Positions 35,001 through 39,949 of a stretch of DNA of 64,000 nucleotides are shown here, piece by piece (the stretch's first letter is position 1; the number at the start of each line of letters is the position of its first letter). Position numbers and translations under genes: made by a program. Source of the stretch: Branchipolynoe longqiensis (taxonomy: Eukaryota > Annelida > Polychaeta > Phyllodocida > Polynoidae); the NCBI GenBank assembly GCA_030323885.1, contig CM059186.1, forward strand, positions 155,467,064-155,531,063. Reading direction: 5' to 3'. The notes beneath the pieces are model-generated. The model had not been told where the DNA came from, did no database searches, and was given only the letters and a program-made list of their open reading frames with translations.

Positions 35001-35285
35001 GATTATGTTCGTATGTATGTATTGATGCCTTATCAACCTATGGCAATGATTATGGACTATGTCTATGGCATATTATTTGCTATGACATATTCCCATTTGT
35101 GCTTGCTTCCGGCTTCAATGTAATGAATATATTTGGGTCTGCCACAGACACAGTGACACGGTCCGAAGAAATCTCTTCGCATGTGTGTTGACATGTTCTA
35201 AATTGTCAGCAAATTGTGTTCTGTAGTATCTATAGTAATTATTGATTTAAAATAGAAAATGCTTACCATTTGTGTTCTCCGCCAT
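1..35285 (-). CDS. Rel: Rel/Dorsal-class NF-kB transcription factor, 12 coding exons, 3' end beyond window
   Basis: Spliced gene on the minus strand; coding exons are 35285-35267, 34760-34737, 26294-26128, 24986-24838, 23439-23348, 22560-22426, 21468-21370, 14480-14386, 11845-11707, 10598-10509, 1363-1247 and 183 to the left edge. Every join has GT/AG signals and the phases agree (1,1,0,2,1,1,1,0,1,1,1), giving about 436 continuous residues. Seen: the DNA-recognition loop RFRYECEGR (41-49) followed by AAGSIPGE, typical of the RelA/c-Rel/Dorsal class and not of p105/Relish; the FLPDSTG motif; VFLLCDKV and IEVRFYEE of the dimerisation domain; a PKA-type KRPS (286-289) about 25 residues before the nuclear localisation signal GKRAKR (313-318). 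No ankyrin repeats appear within the window, fitting a Rel protein. Known role: a dimeric transcription factor held in the cytoplasm by IkB and acting on kB sites in innate immunity and development. The exons span 35 kb because introns are filled with transposons. Confidence 0.93.
184..1246 (-). other. Rel intron with SINE fragment
   Basis: No exon-like sequence. Holds a minus-strand SINE fragment including its tRNA head (about 727-842). Confidence 0.5.
727..842 (-). repeat. tRNA-SINE fragment
   Basis: Matches, in reverse, the head of the SINE seen in full at 32321-32640: the tRNA-like part ending ATCCCGTCTGG and the segment GTTTGACTCGGCC. The rest of the element is missing. Confidence 0.7.
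1247..1363 (-). CDS. Rel: Rel exon 11, alanine-rich linker
   Basis: Encodes [20 protein letters not shown], then [27 protein letters not shown] resembles the HRIEEKRKR segment that follows the signal in RelA and c-Rel; the six-alanine run is a local expansion. Acceptor ATCTTGCAAAG, donor GTATGT, phase 1 both sides. Confidence 0.8.
1468..1516 (-). repeat. SINE 3' end fragment
   Basis: TTTTACGTCCTGGCAACATC with the following GGTCATATCAGGACGGGT is the terminal part of the window's common SINE. Confidence 0.7.
1554..1573. repeat. (ATC)n microsatellite
   Basis: A short run of CAT/ATC triplets. Confidence 0.9.
2337..2531 (-). repeat. SINE copy, tRNA head missing
   Basis: From TTTTACATCCTGGTAACATC to GCTGAGTGCCAAGCTAGG, diverged from the other copies and lacking the tRNA-like end. 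Confidence 0.8.
2532..3735. repeat. Diverged tandem repeat, unit about 145 bp
   Basis: Around six copies of a unit containing CCTGATGAAACCTATTGGAA, CCACTGCCAGACATTTTC, and CCCCAAAATTGAGCTAAATC. The clearest block is 3310-3730. Copies are interrupted around 2790-3120. Two reverse-orientation copies occur at 10020-10245. Confidence 0.85.
3690..4580 (+). pseudogene. Decayed transposon-like coding fragments
   Basis: Two open stretches (3795-3983 and 4184-4580) read like protein rather than random sequence, for example [20 protein letters not shown] and, in the second, [21 protein letters not shown] recall similar segments in repeated, uncharacterised invertebrate proteins but cannot name the family. 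No start or end context survives. They lie antisense in a Rel intron. Confidence 0.35.
4585..4745 (+). pseudogene. LINE reverse transcriptase fragment
   Basis: Reads [10 protein letters not shown], a TAG codon, then [11 protein letters not shown], the RT motif that precedes the YADD box in CR1/Jockey-type LINEs, followed after a gap by [13 protein letters not shown], a later RT/thumb motif. The YADD part is deleted and stops are present, so this is dead. Confidence 0.7.
4746..7940. other. Intronic AT-rich DNA without recognised genes
   Basis: Open frames here are short and lack codon-like character. The only structure noticed is a small inverted pair, GAGTGCAATAAGATGGTT near 5760 and its near complement near 5904. 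Confidence 0.4.
7960..8460 (+). pseudogene. LINE (CR1/Jockey-like) RT C-terminal fragment
   Basis: Reads [49 protein letters not shown] and, after frame breaks, [22 protein letters not shown]. The order LVRxHLEYAxxVWxPxL, VQRRATRxIPGL, YExRLxxLxLPTLxxRRxRGD is the standard end of LINE reverse transcriptases. The segment [11 protein letters not shown] replaces the usual RRxRGDxIxxY. 5'-truncated and frameshifted. Confidence 0.85.
8840..9240 (+). pseudogene. Degenerate fragment of a HEEADT...DTDI-type repeated protein
   Basis: One frame gives [20 protein letters not shown] then [14 protein letters not shown]. The spacing HxEAxxxIxxH...VIxSxDTDIxVI recalls a large, uncharacterised family repeated in invertebrate genomes. 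No intact frame remains; function unknown. Confidence 0.35.
9241..10019. other. Intron, no supported gene
   Basis: An open stretch at 9838-10020 was examined as a possible Rel exon but lacks a usable donor. Otherwise nothing recognised. Confidence 0.4.
10020..10245 (-). repeat. Two reverse copies of the 145-bp repeat
   Basis: Contains reverse complements of the units at 2532-3735, e.g. GTGTCTGGCAGGCACATTCC and CACTGAAAATGTCTGGCA twice. Confidence 0.8.
10331..10382 (-). repeat. SINE tRNA-head fragment
   Basis: GACCTTCCGCATGGGAAGCC with CTCTACCGATTAAACCACCGCATCCGG is the reverse complement of the tRNA-like head of the SINE. Confidence 0.75.
10509..10598 (-). CDS. Rel: Rel exon 10, nuclear localisation signal
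   Basis: Encodes [18 protein letters not shown] and on to NQMNAS. The basic cluster GKRAKR directly after the IPT domain is where Rel proteins carry the nuclear localisation signal covered by IkB. The acceptor has a strong tract (TTCTTCCTCTGCTCCAG) and the donor is GTAAGG. Phase 1 on both sides joins to exons 9 and 11. Confidence 0.88.
10708..10985 (-). repeat. SINE copy
   Basis: Complete body from the T-rich tail through TTTACGTCCTAGCAACATC to GTTTGACTCGACC; the tRNA head is replaced by other sequence after GGTTCAAACC. Confidence 0.85.
11707..11845 (-). CDS. Rel: Rel exon 9, IPT domain and PKA-type site
   Basis: Encodes [32 protein letters not shown] and TYTPIDP. AIVFxTPPY is the conserved dimer-interface strand. 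KRPS (residue S289) sits at the place of the RRPS phosphorylation site known in Rel and Dorsal. Acceptor TTTGTGCAG; donor GTGGGT. Confidence 0.95.
11960..12330. repeat. Direct repeat, two copies of about 180 bp
   Basis: GTACGAAGTTTTAAGCCGGAGTATG (11999) and the similar segment at 12195, with CACTGGAGTACCCAAATACG (12121) and its partner at 12280, show a diverged tandem duplication. Confidence 0.7.
12352..12425 (+). repeat. Mollusc-type SINE fragment
   Basis: GCTTGTTTTATTTAACGACG, then CTCTAGAGCACATTGATTATCATCGGCTATTGGACGTC, is the start of a repeat I recall from many marine mollusc genomes. Only its first 70 bases or so are present. Confidence 0.6.
12496..12800. mobile_element. hAT-like MITE
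   Basis: Ends begin CAGGGATGAAAG on both strands (TIR about 13 bp), flanked on both sides by ATTTAT. CAGGG-type ends are typical of hAT elements. It contains an (AAT)n tract. A fragment of the same family lies at 34680-34703. Confidence 0.75.
13001..13338 (-). repeat. Full-length SINE with tRNA head
   Basis: Runs from the 3' tail (GGTTGGTTGTAGGAGTTG) through the body to GAATTGAACTCCCGACC (box B) and CTCTACCGATTCGGCCACCGCATCCGGT (box A side), on the minus strand. Followed at 13339-13375 by a piece of the tail in the opposite orientation. Confidence 0.9.
13444..14296. mobile_element. PIF/Harbinger-type MITE with CGTGTTG-word array
   Basis: 853 bp flanked by TAA on both sides, the target duplication of PIF/Harbinger elements. 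TIRs are TGGAGCAGTCACACTACGACG and its complement. The interior is a dense scatter of ACGCGTT, CGTGTTG and their complements, likely transposase-binding words. It also contains a perfect 20-bp-arm hairpin (13637-13680). No coding capacity. Confidence 0.85.
13637..13680. repeat. Perfect hairpin, 20-bp arms, 4-nt loop
   Basis: Left arm CCAGCGCCGAAAGTTTTGTG (13637-13656), loop CTTG, right arm the exact complement (13661-13680). Confidence 0.95.
14386..14480 (-). CDS. Rel: Rel exon 8, IPT domain
   Basis: Encodes [11 protein letters not shown] through [11 protein letters not shown], matching DDIxxRFYEE and GDFxxxDVHRQ of Rel IPT domains. Acceptor TGTGCTCAG, donor GTGAGGC. The intron before it carries the DIRS copy at 14598-19981, whose insertion end lies only about 120 bp from the acceptor. 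Confidence 0.94.
14821..14957 (-). repeat. DIRS internal complementary region
   Basis: Reads the element's right end directly joined to its left end (CTAACTAATCT then ATTTTACCTCGG, junction at 14910/14911). In DIRS elements this region templates formation of the circular DNA intermediate. Confidence 0.85.
15089..16195 (-). pseudogene. DIRS tyrosine recombinase, C-terminal frameshift
   Basis: 368 codons. Recognisable: core-binding helices, [14 protein letters not shown] with the first catalytic arginine and [19 protein letters not shown] with the HxxR pair. After ISVKR, the frame is lost compared with the plus copy, which continues with HAGW and RHYNKR. A deletion of about 8 bases near 15180 shifts the frame, so the nucleophilic tyrosine is not translated. 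The enzyme would cut and rejoin DNA at the element's circle junction; this copy should be inactive. Confidence 0.9.
16400..17760 (-). pseudogene. DIRS reverse transcriptase/RNase H, broken
   Basis: Pieces in several frames: [22 protein letters not shown] and [20 protein letters not shown] (17204-17488), but the YIDD catalytic box reads YIYTT; RNase [21 protein letters not shown] and [14 protein letters not shown] (16497-17090). Stops and frameshifts separate the parts. Confidence 0.9.
17769..18605 (-). pseudogene. DIRS gag remnant with internal minisatellite
   Basis: The start ATGGCCACGAAGTGGAACAAG near 18605 matches the gag start of the plus copy, and the end ([12 protein letters not shown], then CAGNISNC) matches the gag/pol overlap. 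The middle is replaced by roughly 70-bp repeats around GGCTGAAGCC (18120-18420), and no long gag frame survives. Confidence 0.6.
18606..19909 (-). other. DIRS 5' leader region
   Basis: Untranslated leader of the minus DIRS copy; 18640-18960 is alignable with 41820-42140 of the plus copy. Two near copies of a segment with CACACAAAGGACG/GTGTGGAA (19500-19820) form an internal duplication. Confidence 0.6.
19982..20184. repeat. (TA)n(TG)n and (TATG)n microsatellites
   Basis: TA run, TG run from 20000, and a long TATG run at 20124-20184, directly abutting the DIRS end. Confidence 0.95.
20251..20439. mobile_element. Tc1/pogo-like MITE
   Basis: TIRs TAGTGAAACCCC and GGGTTTCACTG, with TA on each side. 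About 190 bp, no coding sequence. Confidence 0.7.
20774..21078. mobile_element. Harbinger-like MITE with TTGCGACCA words
   Basis: Ends AGCCCCAGTCCCACTA and the complement of TACCCAGTCTTACTA, TAA on each side. The interior repeats TTGCGACCA/TGGTCGC about a dozen times on both strands. Non-coding. Confidence 0.65.
21123..21345 (-). repeat. SINE copy with internal deletion
   Basis: GTTGGTTGTTGGGAGTTTTACG to GTTTGTCTCGATCGGGAACC; lacks the segment between CTTGTGACAGTG and CAGTCACATC present in other copies. Confidence 0.85.
21370..21468 (-). CDS. Rel: Rel exon 7, start of IPT/dimerisation domain
   Basis: Encodes [20 protein letters not shown] then [12 protein letters not shown]. The RxxxxAGSxxGGxxxxLLCDKV signature marks the first strands of the Rel IPT domain. 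Acceptor preceded by TCTGCTCCTCAG; donor GTAAGC; phase 1 both sides. Confidence 0.94.
21488..21606. repeat. Short dispersed element, copy 1
   Basis: GATAGAAATAAG ... CCACCGGACAAGTCTGGT ... CTCTTATTTCGAACGCTG. The same outline recurs at 39787-39865 in shortened form; ends AGAAATAAG/CTTATTTC are inverted. Confidence 0.7.
22020..22425 (-). repeat. Tandem array copying the Rel exon 6 end and donor
   Basis: Five units of about 72 bp (plus one shorter spacer) downstream of the true donor at 22425. Each contains, on the minus strand, a copy of the exon end (encoding [10 protein letters not shown], true exon [10 protein letters not shown]) followed by the donor GTAAGTAC. Donors lie near 22036, 22141, 22212, 22283 and 22354. 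Confidence 0.92.
22426..22560 (-). CDS. Rel: Rel exon 6, Rel homology domain (FLPDSTG)
   Basis: Encodes [20 protein letters not shown] then [16 protein letters not shown]; the VRLxFxxFLPDSxG and PVVSxxIYD motifs are standard for the linker between the two Rel subdomains. Phase 1 in and out. The last roughly 50 bases and donor are copied five times in the following intron (22030-22425). Confidence 0.94.
22890..23212 (-). repeat. Full-length SINE with tRNA head
   Basis: From GGTTGTTGGAGTTTTATG through the body to CGATTCGGCCACCACGTCCGG. Confidence 0.88.
23348..23439 (-). CDS. Rel: Rel exon 5, Rel homology domain
   Basis: Encodes [20 protein letters not shown] and the following residues to DPFQ. 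FxNLGIxxxxKKxV is a hallmark of the Rel homology N-terminal domain. Acceptor ACTTGCAG, donor GTGAGTG, phases 2 in and 1 out. Confidence 0.92.
24712..24768 (-). repeat. SINE tail fragment
   Basis: TTGGTTGGTTGTTGACGTTTTACGTCCTGGCAACATC and GGTCATATCAGAACGG only. Confidence 0.75.
24838..24986 (-). CDS. Rel: Rel exon 4, Rel homology domain
   Basis: Encodes [20 protein letters not shown], then [15 protein letters not shown], equivalent to the HSLVGKxCxxG motif of NF-kB proteins. Acceptor TTTGCAG, donor GTAAGTAA, phase 0 in and phase 2 out. Confidence 0.92.
25305..26127 (-). repeat. Tandem array copying the Rel exon 3 end and donor
   Basis: About eight units of roughly 75 bp after the true donor at 26127. 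Each has, on the minus strand, a version of ACATACCCCAAGATTCAG followed by a GTG donor and then TTGTCTCAATGCTCAAC. Exon-end copies sit near 25315, 25434, 25509, 25585, 25660, 25735, 25978 and 26054. A foreign 130-bp piece (25776-25907) interrupts the array. Confidence 0.92.
25776..25907. mobile_element. Possible short solo LTR
   Basis: Starts TGTAAGGAATATC, has CAATAAAGTCAGTC, ends TTTCTACA, and disrupts the regular decoy-donor array. TG...CA ends and a polyadenylation-like signal suggest an LTR, but no clear target duplication is seen. Confidence 0.35.
26128..26294 (-). CDS. Rel: Rel exon 3, N-terminal Rel homology domain with recognition loop
   Basis: Encodes DTLPGMSP then [29 protein letters not shown] and ends TYPKIQ. 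These match the first strands and the DNA-contacting loop of Rel homology domains. The acceptor is a pyrimidine tract ending GACCAG at 26295 and the donor GTGCGTG begins at 26127. Downstream of this donor, the exon end plus donor is repeated in tandem (25310-26100). Confidence 0.95.
26300..27190. other. Intron, AT-rich, no gene seen
   Basis: Three similar AT-rich stretches around ACTACCATACTCAAAC (26760, 26855, 26945) suggest a diverged local repeat; nothing else recognised. Confidence 0.4.
27199..27279 (+). repeat. 5' LTR of mag-like element
   Basis: 81 bp ending in CA; nearly identical to the two halves of the 3' LTR. Confidence 0.85.
27320..29185 (+). pseudogene. gag-protease-RT of mag-like Ty3 element
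   Basis: 621 codons in a single frame. Gag domain (1-230), then two zinc knuckles [14 protein letters not shown] and [15 protein letters not shown] (about 238-275), protease with [10 protein letters not shown] (about 333), and RT with [35 protein letters not shown] and the catalytic FMDDILVWG at the end. The frame then ends early at TGA through a one-base shift; the continuation lies in the next frame from 29166. Gag and pol share one frame, with no programmed shift needed. RT copies the element RNA into DNA. Confidence 0.9.
29166..30053 (+). pseudogene. RT thumb and RNase H of mag-like element
   Basis: Continues the pol frame: [11 protein letters not shown] connection, STDASKDGL and then a TAG stop at 29619-29621 inside the RNase H core, [30 protein letters not shown]. 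The stop and a following frame change at about 30050 inactivate it. Confidence 0.88.
30050..31363 (+). pseudogene. Integrase of mag-like element, catalytic Glu changed
   Basis: H2C2 zinc finger ([20 protein letters not shown] and CGACQMY), the core aspartates in [15 protein letters not shown] and VVSDNGPQF, then [15 protein letters not shown] where the family has AERxV: the DDE glutamate codon reads AAG (Lys). A run of eight G (30763-30770) shifts the frame; the rest ([19 protein letters not shown] to [10 protein letters not shown]) is in another frame and includes the C-terminal GPRSYKI module. Confidence 0.88.
32083..33362. repeat. TG-rich then CA-rich microsatellite foldback
   Basis: TGTGTGTCTC-type repeats (32083-32320, 32645-32910), GA/G run (32910-32980), then ACACACAGAGAC-type repeats (32995-33362). 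The two halves are imperfect reverse complements. Long frames through it are artefacts of the repeat. Confidence 0.9.
32321..32640 (+). repeat. Full-length SINE, plus orientation, with tRNA head
   Basis: Box A-like GGATGGCCGAATGAGTTAGAGC and box B-like GGTTCGAGTCC show a tRNA-derived head (about 32323-32392), then GACTTTAAAATTGATACTTG, the body and the tail GACGTAAAACAACAAC. It interrupts the TG microsatellite. Confidence 0.92.
34363..34736. other. Rel intron 2 remainder
   Basis: Contains a short hAT-like MITE scrap at 34680-34703 (CGGAGATCTTTCGTTCC); nothing else recognised. Confidence 0.4.
34737..34760 (-). CDS. Rel: Rel exon 2, 24-nt micro-exon
   Basis: Only 24 bases between an acceptor ending TTCATAG and a donor GTGAGTAAG. 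It encodes GINMLQQF plus one base and is phase 1 on both sides, so skipping it would keep the frame and remove eight residues ahead of the Rel domain. Assignment rests on splice signals and phase, since this part of Rel proteins is not conserved. Confidence 0.6.
35267..35285 (-). CDS. Rel: Rel exon 1 (start codon)
   Basis: Starts with ATG at 35285 and encodes MAENTN plus one base, then a donor GTAAGC. The start is chosen because the phase-1 end joins exactly to the next exon and no other upstream ATG in this frame is needed. The 5' UTR should extend to the right of 35286, its end not being visible. Confidence 0.75.
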
Positions 35286-36327
35286 AGCCAAAACGAAGAC
35301 CCGAGTCAAGAAACTCAAGTACAGACTTTATCATGCGACGCCCGATTTTGACTTGTGGGTTTTCCCCCCAGCGTGACACATGTTTCTATATTTAGCTCAT
35401 ATATTCTGACCAGGAATTCCACATTAGTGGCGCTCTCATACGGCGAAATCCTCACAGTTGTGGCGCCATCTTTCAACACTGAGCGAAATATTATTTCAAT
35501 GTTTGTAATTTAGTTTTGTAAACACTCAAAGTTGCATTAGTTAATGTATTTAGAGTTTTAATCAGTTTTCTCATGTTATCTTTATTTTACTTATTTGTAC
35601 TTAATATATTTACGCAAACTGTATTTGAACCACAATTTACGCAACTTGCTCACTGAAGGTAAGATTAAAGACAGACATTTAATACTTCAGTTTGTGAGGT
35701 AGGATTGTGTTTTCTAGTCTTTCGTTTTCTTCTTCTGATTTGATGTCATGCTATCGCAAGCACATTTTGAGTAGATATAGATCTTATGATTGAATTCAAC
35801 GTTGTTCCTTTCGTTCATAACCATATGGCATTACAGAAGCTGTTTTTCATCGTTGACATGCACTCAGTCTCAGTACTGACCTTCAGTGCTTCACAAAATA
35901 CATTCGCGTTTAATGTTCACCCTTCACTGTAGACAGTGTAGTGTATAACTTAAAATATTCACTCCGACTATGGATGAACGACGACCATGTTTAAATCCGA
36001 TGACTGTTCTTGACTTTCACGGCATAGGCCATAGCCTAGGATAGGTTAAGTAATAGTCTAGATTCACCCCTGTGATTAGGTACCCTACTAATACTAGTAG
36101 TACTAACATTTTCAAATTATTCCAAACATTCAAATTATAATTTCATTGGAAGCTCCGGTGAATCAAAAGCAATATGCTTTTTGAATTTTTAAGATATTCC
36201 AAAAATTGAGTGAGATATGTGCATTTGAAGGTTGTTGAATTTCAGATCTTTTGTATTAGCTAATCATTAGAGAAGTGCCTTATTTAGGACTGTTAAATAG
36301 ACTAATTATAAGAACATTTCTTTGTAG
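35286..36327. promoter_or_regulatory. Region 5' of Rel, presumed 5' UTR and promoter
   Basis: Placed only by its position upstream of the Rel start. No TATA box or kB site could be assigned with confidence. Confidence 0.3.
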
Positions 36328-36805
36328 TTTCTTTATTAATGATCAGATCCTGATCAAACTTCACACCAAGGTTCTTCTTCGTATGACAAATCTCACCAGC
36401 TTATCAAAACTGATAACAAAAAATTAGATCACAGGAAAATATAGGTTTCCATGGCAACCGTAATACAATCACTCCCACCTCCAATATGAGTCAACTGTAG
36501 CTTTTTAAAAACAATGGTCAGATCCTGATGAAATTTCACATCAAGGTTCTTATTGGTCTGGCAAATCACCTCATCTTATCAAAACTGATATTCAAAAAAT
36601 AGATCACAGAAAAATGTAGGTTTCCATGGCAACCATAATACAATCATGCCCACAACTGCAGTTTCTTTATTAATGGTTTGATCCTGATCAAACTTGATAC
36701 CAAGTTCTTGCTATGGGAAATCATCTCAGCTTATCAAAAGTGATATAACAAAATTATATCACAGAAAAATGTGGGTTTCCATGGCAACCGTTATACAAAA
36801 CTGCC
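36328..36805. repeat. Tandem repeat, three copies of about 155 bp
   Basis: Each copy has CAGATCCTGATCAAACTTCA, GCTTATCAAAACTGATA and AGGTTTCCATGGCAACCGTA or close variants, starting near 36328, 36500 and 36661. Confidence 0.9.
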
Positions 36806-37199
36806 TGACACCTACAATACTCTGCCAGATTCTAGACTTGCGATTCCAGTTGTAGTCATTGGATGACCATTTTTAGGAAGAAAAAATGCTAAAGATTCAC
36901 ATTCTAATAGTTAGCATGGAGATTCCTAGCAGTCTTCCCTCTGAATTTTGCATCGGAAGAATTGAATAGCTTAGTAAAATGCCTTTCAAACATCATACAA
37001 CAATGAAAATAGTCTCTACCGTTGCTGACATTTTTGGTGCTTCAAAAACGAATGTAACAACGAATGTACTGTGCATGTGCTTCCTGTGAGGTGCCTTTTC
37101 CGGACTCGACTCTACTGCAGATGAGGTCGCAAAAAGTTGCACAAGTTTTAACGGTCCACCGACAGTGGCGCCCCAGGCGGATTGTAGGGTACCTACTTT

Positions 37200-37290
37200 G
37201 ATCTATCCAGACTTGCAGAAAAATTTCAAATATCATATTATAGGCCCTCAAATTCTGATAACCCACATTAAGCCCTTTAATTTGACATTG
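37200..37290 (-). repeat. Left arm of a long inverted pair
   Basis: Reverse complement matches 38871-38960: CAAATTAAAGGGCTTAA, GATATTTGAAAT and TTTCTGCAAGTCT in the same order. Confidence 0.65.
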
Positions 37291-37569
37291 TTTTGTTAAC
37301 CATTATTGAGAACTACAACGTGTTAATTTTGTTCAGTTTTATAAAAGAAATTCTCGTGGGATTGAATCATTCAAAAAACACTTTCCCACGAAGAATCGGG
37401 TCTGATAAAGTGATGTCGGGTAAAGTCAGGTTAGGTTAAGTCGGGTCGGGTAAAGTTGGTTCAGGTAAAGTCAGGTCTTTATCCAAACCGACTTTACCCA
37501 ACCCACTTTCCCGCGAGCCATATCAATAGCAACTAGACAATTTGTACAGCTGATTAAGATCTGCGTCAA

Positions 37570-37990
37570 GCTTCGTCACCTGACTTCTTCTTCTTCGCCT
37601 GTTGAGGCGTAAGCGCCCATCCACACAAACACCTCCTCAGCCGTGTCGTAGATGAACGTGTCGCCTACCACCCAACTTTGGGCATAGGCCACGAACAAGG
37701 GCTCTCCAGTTTTCCCGGTCCTGGGCCTGAGTTTCTTGTTCGTGATTCTGTAATGTTGTTCTTTTTCCGGGGTGGGGTTGTTGGCCCCACGCCCAACCCC
37801 CAACCTGGAGGACCAGTTGCTGCTCTTAGTCTGTCCTCTACCATGAGTCCTGCCCGACTTGGTTAAACCTGCCAGGGGGCTAGCCCCCGCCGGTATAGCT
37901 CTCATGGTCACGGAGGCACACAAGCCTCCCCACCACGACAAGGTAGCAACACATTGGGGGGTCATCACCTGACTACCACCGTACAAATAG
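37570..37990 (-). repeat. LINE-like 5' region
   Basis: Minus strand carries GCTACCTTGTCGTGGTGGGG and GGCGGGGGCTAGCCCCCTGGCAGG, a leader I recall at the 5' end of some invertebrate LINEs. The open frame (37576-37986) ends with DTAEEVFVWMGAYASTGEEE, which vaguely resembles a gelsolin repeat but may be part of the leader. Confidence 0.4.
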
Positions 37991-38118
37991 ACACCGATCT
38001 ATTTGTATGGCCGCCATGAGAATAGCAACTGCCTCGGTTTATAGGACAGGAAATCTGACCGGAGTAGCATCGCAATGCCAAGAAACTAACTTGGCAAACT
38101 ACAAAAAACCTAAATCTT

Positions 38119-38375
38119 GATGCAGAAAAAGTTAAATATCTCTAAAACCACACTACATAGAAACAAACACGCCACGCACAATACGTGCCAATTAAGCTGA
38201 GAAAAGAACTCAAAAGTCACCCAACGTTCAGTGCTTGGCCATGCTAATTGGTAAATGGCCCCAATATAAATTTGATATAATCTGTGTGTTAAACATGTTA
38301 TCTGGTTGTTTGCCAAGCGGTATGTTTCTATGTGGTGCGATTTTAGAGATCTATATATATCACTTTTTCTGACAC
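38119..38375. repeat. Inverted copies of a dispersed 45-bp motif
   Basis: GTTTCTATGTGGTG(C/T)GATTTTAGAGATNTNTCACTTTTTCTG forward at 38328-38372 and its complement at 38119-38165; further copies inside the hAT-like MITE 49987-50824. Confidence 0.75.
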
Positions 38376-38464
38376 TCTCACCTATATATTCTTCATTTAA
38401 AAAATCCCTCCCTTGGCATCTCGATGCTACTCCAGTCAAAATTGATGCCCTTTTAAACCAATGC

Positions 38465-38800
38465 AACTGACAATATTCACAACGCATGCAACATCTGACG
38501 GACACAACAAACACTACGGTTGTGCGACCGTTGCCACAGCCCAGTGTATGTTAGCCAAATTTTGGGATATTTTGAAAATTCCAAAAGTATATTGCTTTTG
38601 GGTCATTGGAGCTTCCAAGAAAAATATAATTTTCATGTTTGAACCTTTTGAAAATTTTAGGATGGTACCACACTAGTCAGTCACGATTAATGCACAATAT
38701 TCACAACGCATGCAACATCTGACGGCGACGGCGAACACTGCGGTTGTGGGACCATGACCACGGCGCATGTGTGGTAATATCCTCTATTACTGTGAGATAA
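38465..38800 (+). repeat. Dispersed repeat, copy 1
   Basis: CAATATTCACAACGCATGCA, TTTTGGGATATTTTGAAAATTCC, GCATGTGTGGTAATATCCTC; a second copy is at 61930-62305 with the same order. Confidence 0.85.
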
Positions 38801-39606
38801 ATAGCCCATTTTCCCAATACATTACTTATCATAACTTTGCTTATTCTTGACCTATTAAGTCCATCTATATGTCAAATTAAAGGGCTTAAAGTGCTTTATC
38901 TGAATACATTTGTTTTGAAAGCCTATCTGATATTTGAAATATTTCTGCAAGTCTATGTCAATTCATTAACTTCATATGGCCCTTCATCTCCGTGACTTGT
39001 GAGACTAAAATACTCGTGTATCGGTTTCTGACAGATTCACCTTCATCCACAGTATGGTAGGTACCTTTTTTTAAAAACACCGTGAATGCATCATATTCCT
39101 GGTTTATTAGCAAGGGGCTTCCAAATGTTGCACAAAAATACCTCATTTCTGATAATAGCCGTATTAGAACCCGAGAAATGCTTTAAAGGTACTAAAATCA
39201 GACACTTTTCTTAATATTTGCATTACAAACCAAGAGAAAACTGTGAAGACTTATCAAATTAAAGGTAATCACGACAGGAATCTAACTAATAGCATTAACT
39301 GAGAATTAGATCACCGATGACAGGAGGAAGTGACCGATTCGAGGAAGTGAGAGGTGAGCAAGCCGCGATACACAAACTTGAGGAACTTGAAAACATCAGT
39401 TCTGATATTCAGGTCATTATGAAACTTCACATAGCAAAAGTTAAGACACTAAATAACAAGTCTCTGCAGGAAAAAATATTATGTTGCATCAGTGTAAGAA
39501 CGTAGGGAAAATTACCTTCAACTTCAGATAGCTGTATGCTTGTCAATTCTTGATGGATTTTGACCAGATGTTTAATACTTGCCAATGTTTTCTGTATTGA
39601 AGGTCA

Positions 39607-39768
39607 ATGGGTCTAGTTGCGCAGGGAGGTCTGCTGCGAACTGTCCGTCGGAACTTCATATCAGTGGCTTTCCCTGTGTGCACTCTGTACGCCATCTACT
39701 CAGATTTAGCGCGCACCCGGCGCTATAAGGAACATAAGAAGGAACTTGCTGCCAAAGAAAACTACTAA
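39607..39768 (+). CDS. Small single-pass membrane protein
   Basis: 53 codons, MGLVAQGGLLRTVRRNF... to ...KKELAAKENY, ending TAA. One hydrophobic segment (about residues 17-30, ISVAFPVCTLYAIY) followed by a strongly basic tail. An acceptor-like TTTTCTGTATTGAAG lies just before the ATG, so a non-coding or short upstream exon is likely. GC content and CpG use stand out from the flanks. The shape, a short N-terminus, one membrane span and a charged tail, is that of small respiratory-chain or assembly subunits of mitochondria, and loosely that of NDUFB1; I cannot name it. A DIRS element begins about 100 bp downstream. Confidence 0.6.
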   Translation: MGLVAQGGLLRTVRRNFISVAFPVCTLYAIYSDLARTRRYKEHKKELAAKENY

Positions 39769-39786
39769 CATGTCTGGTGAGTACGG

Positions 39787-39865
39787 TGATAGAAATAAGC
39801 TAAATAAATCCACCGGACAAGTCTGGTCTGTCACGGACTTGAAAGCTCTTATTTCGAACGCTGGA
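39787..39865. repeat. Short dispersed element, copy 2
   Basis: Shortened copy of 21488-21606, directly beside the DIRS left end. Confidence 0.65.
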
Positions 39866-39949
39866 GTATATATATATTTTACCTCGGTATATAGCCTCAG
39901 GCTAGCCGCAGGCTAGGGAGAGATAAGCACATCCGGGTCCAGCAATTAG

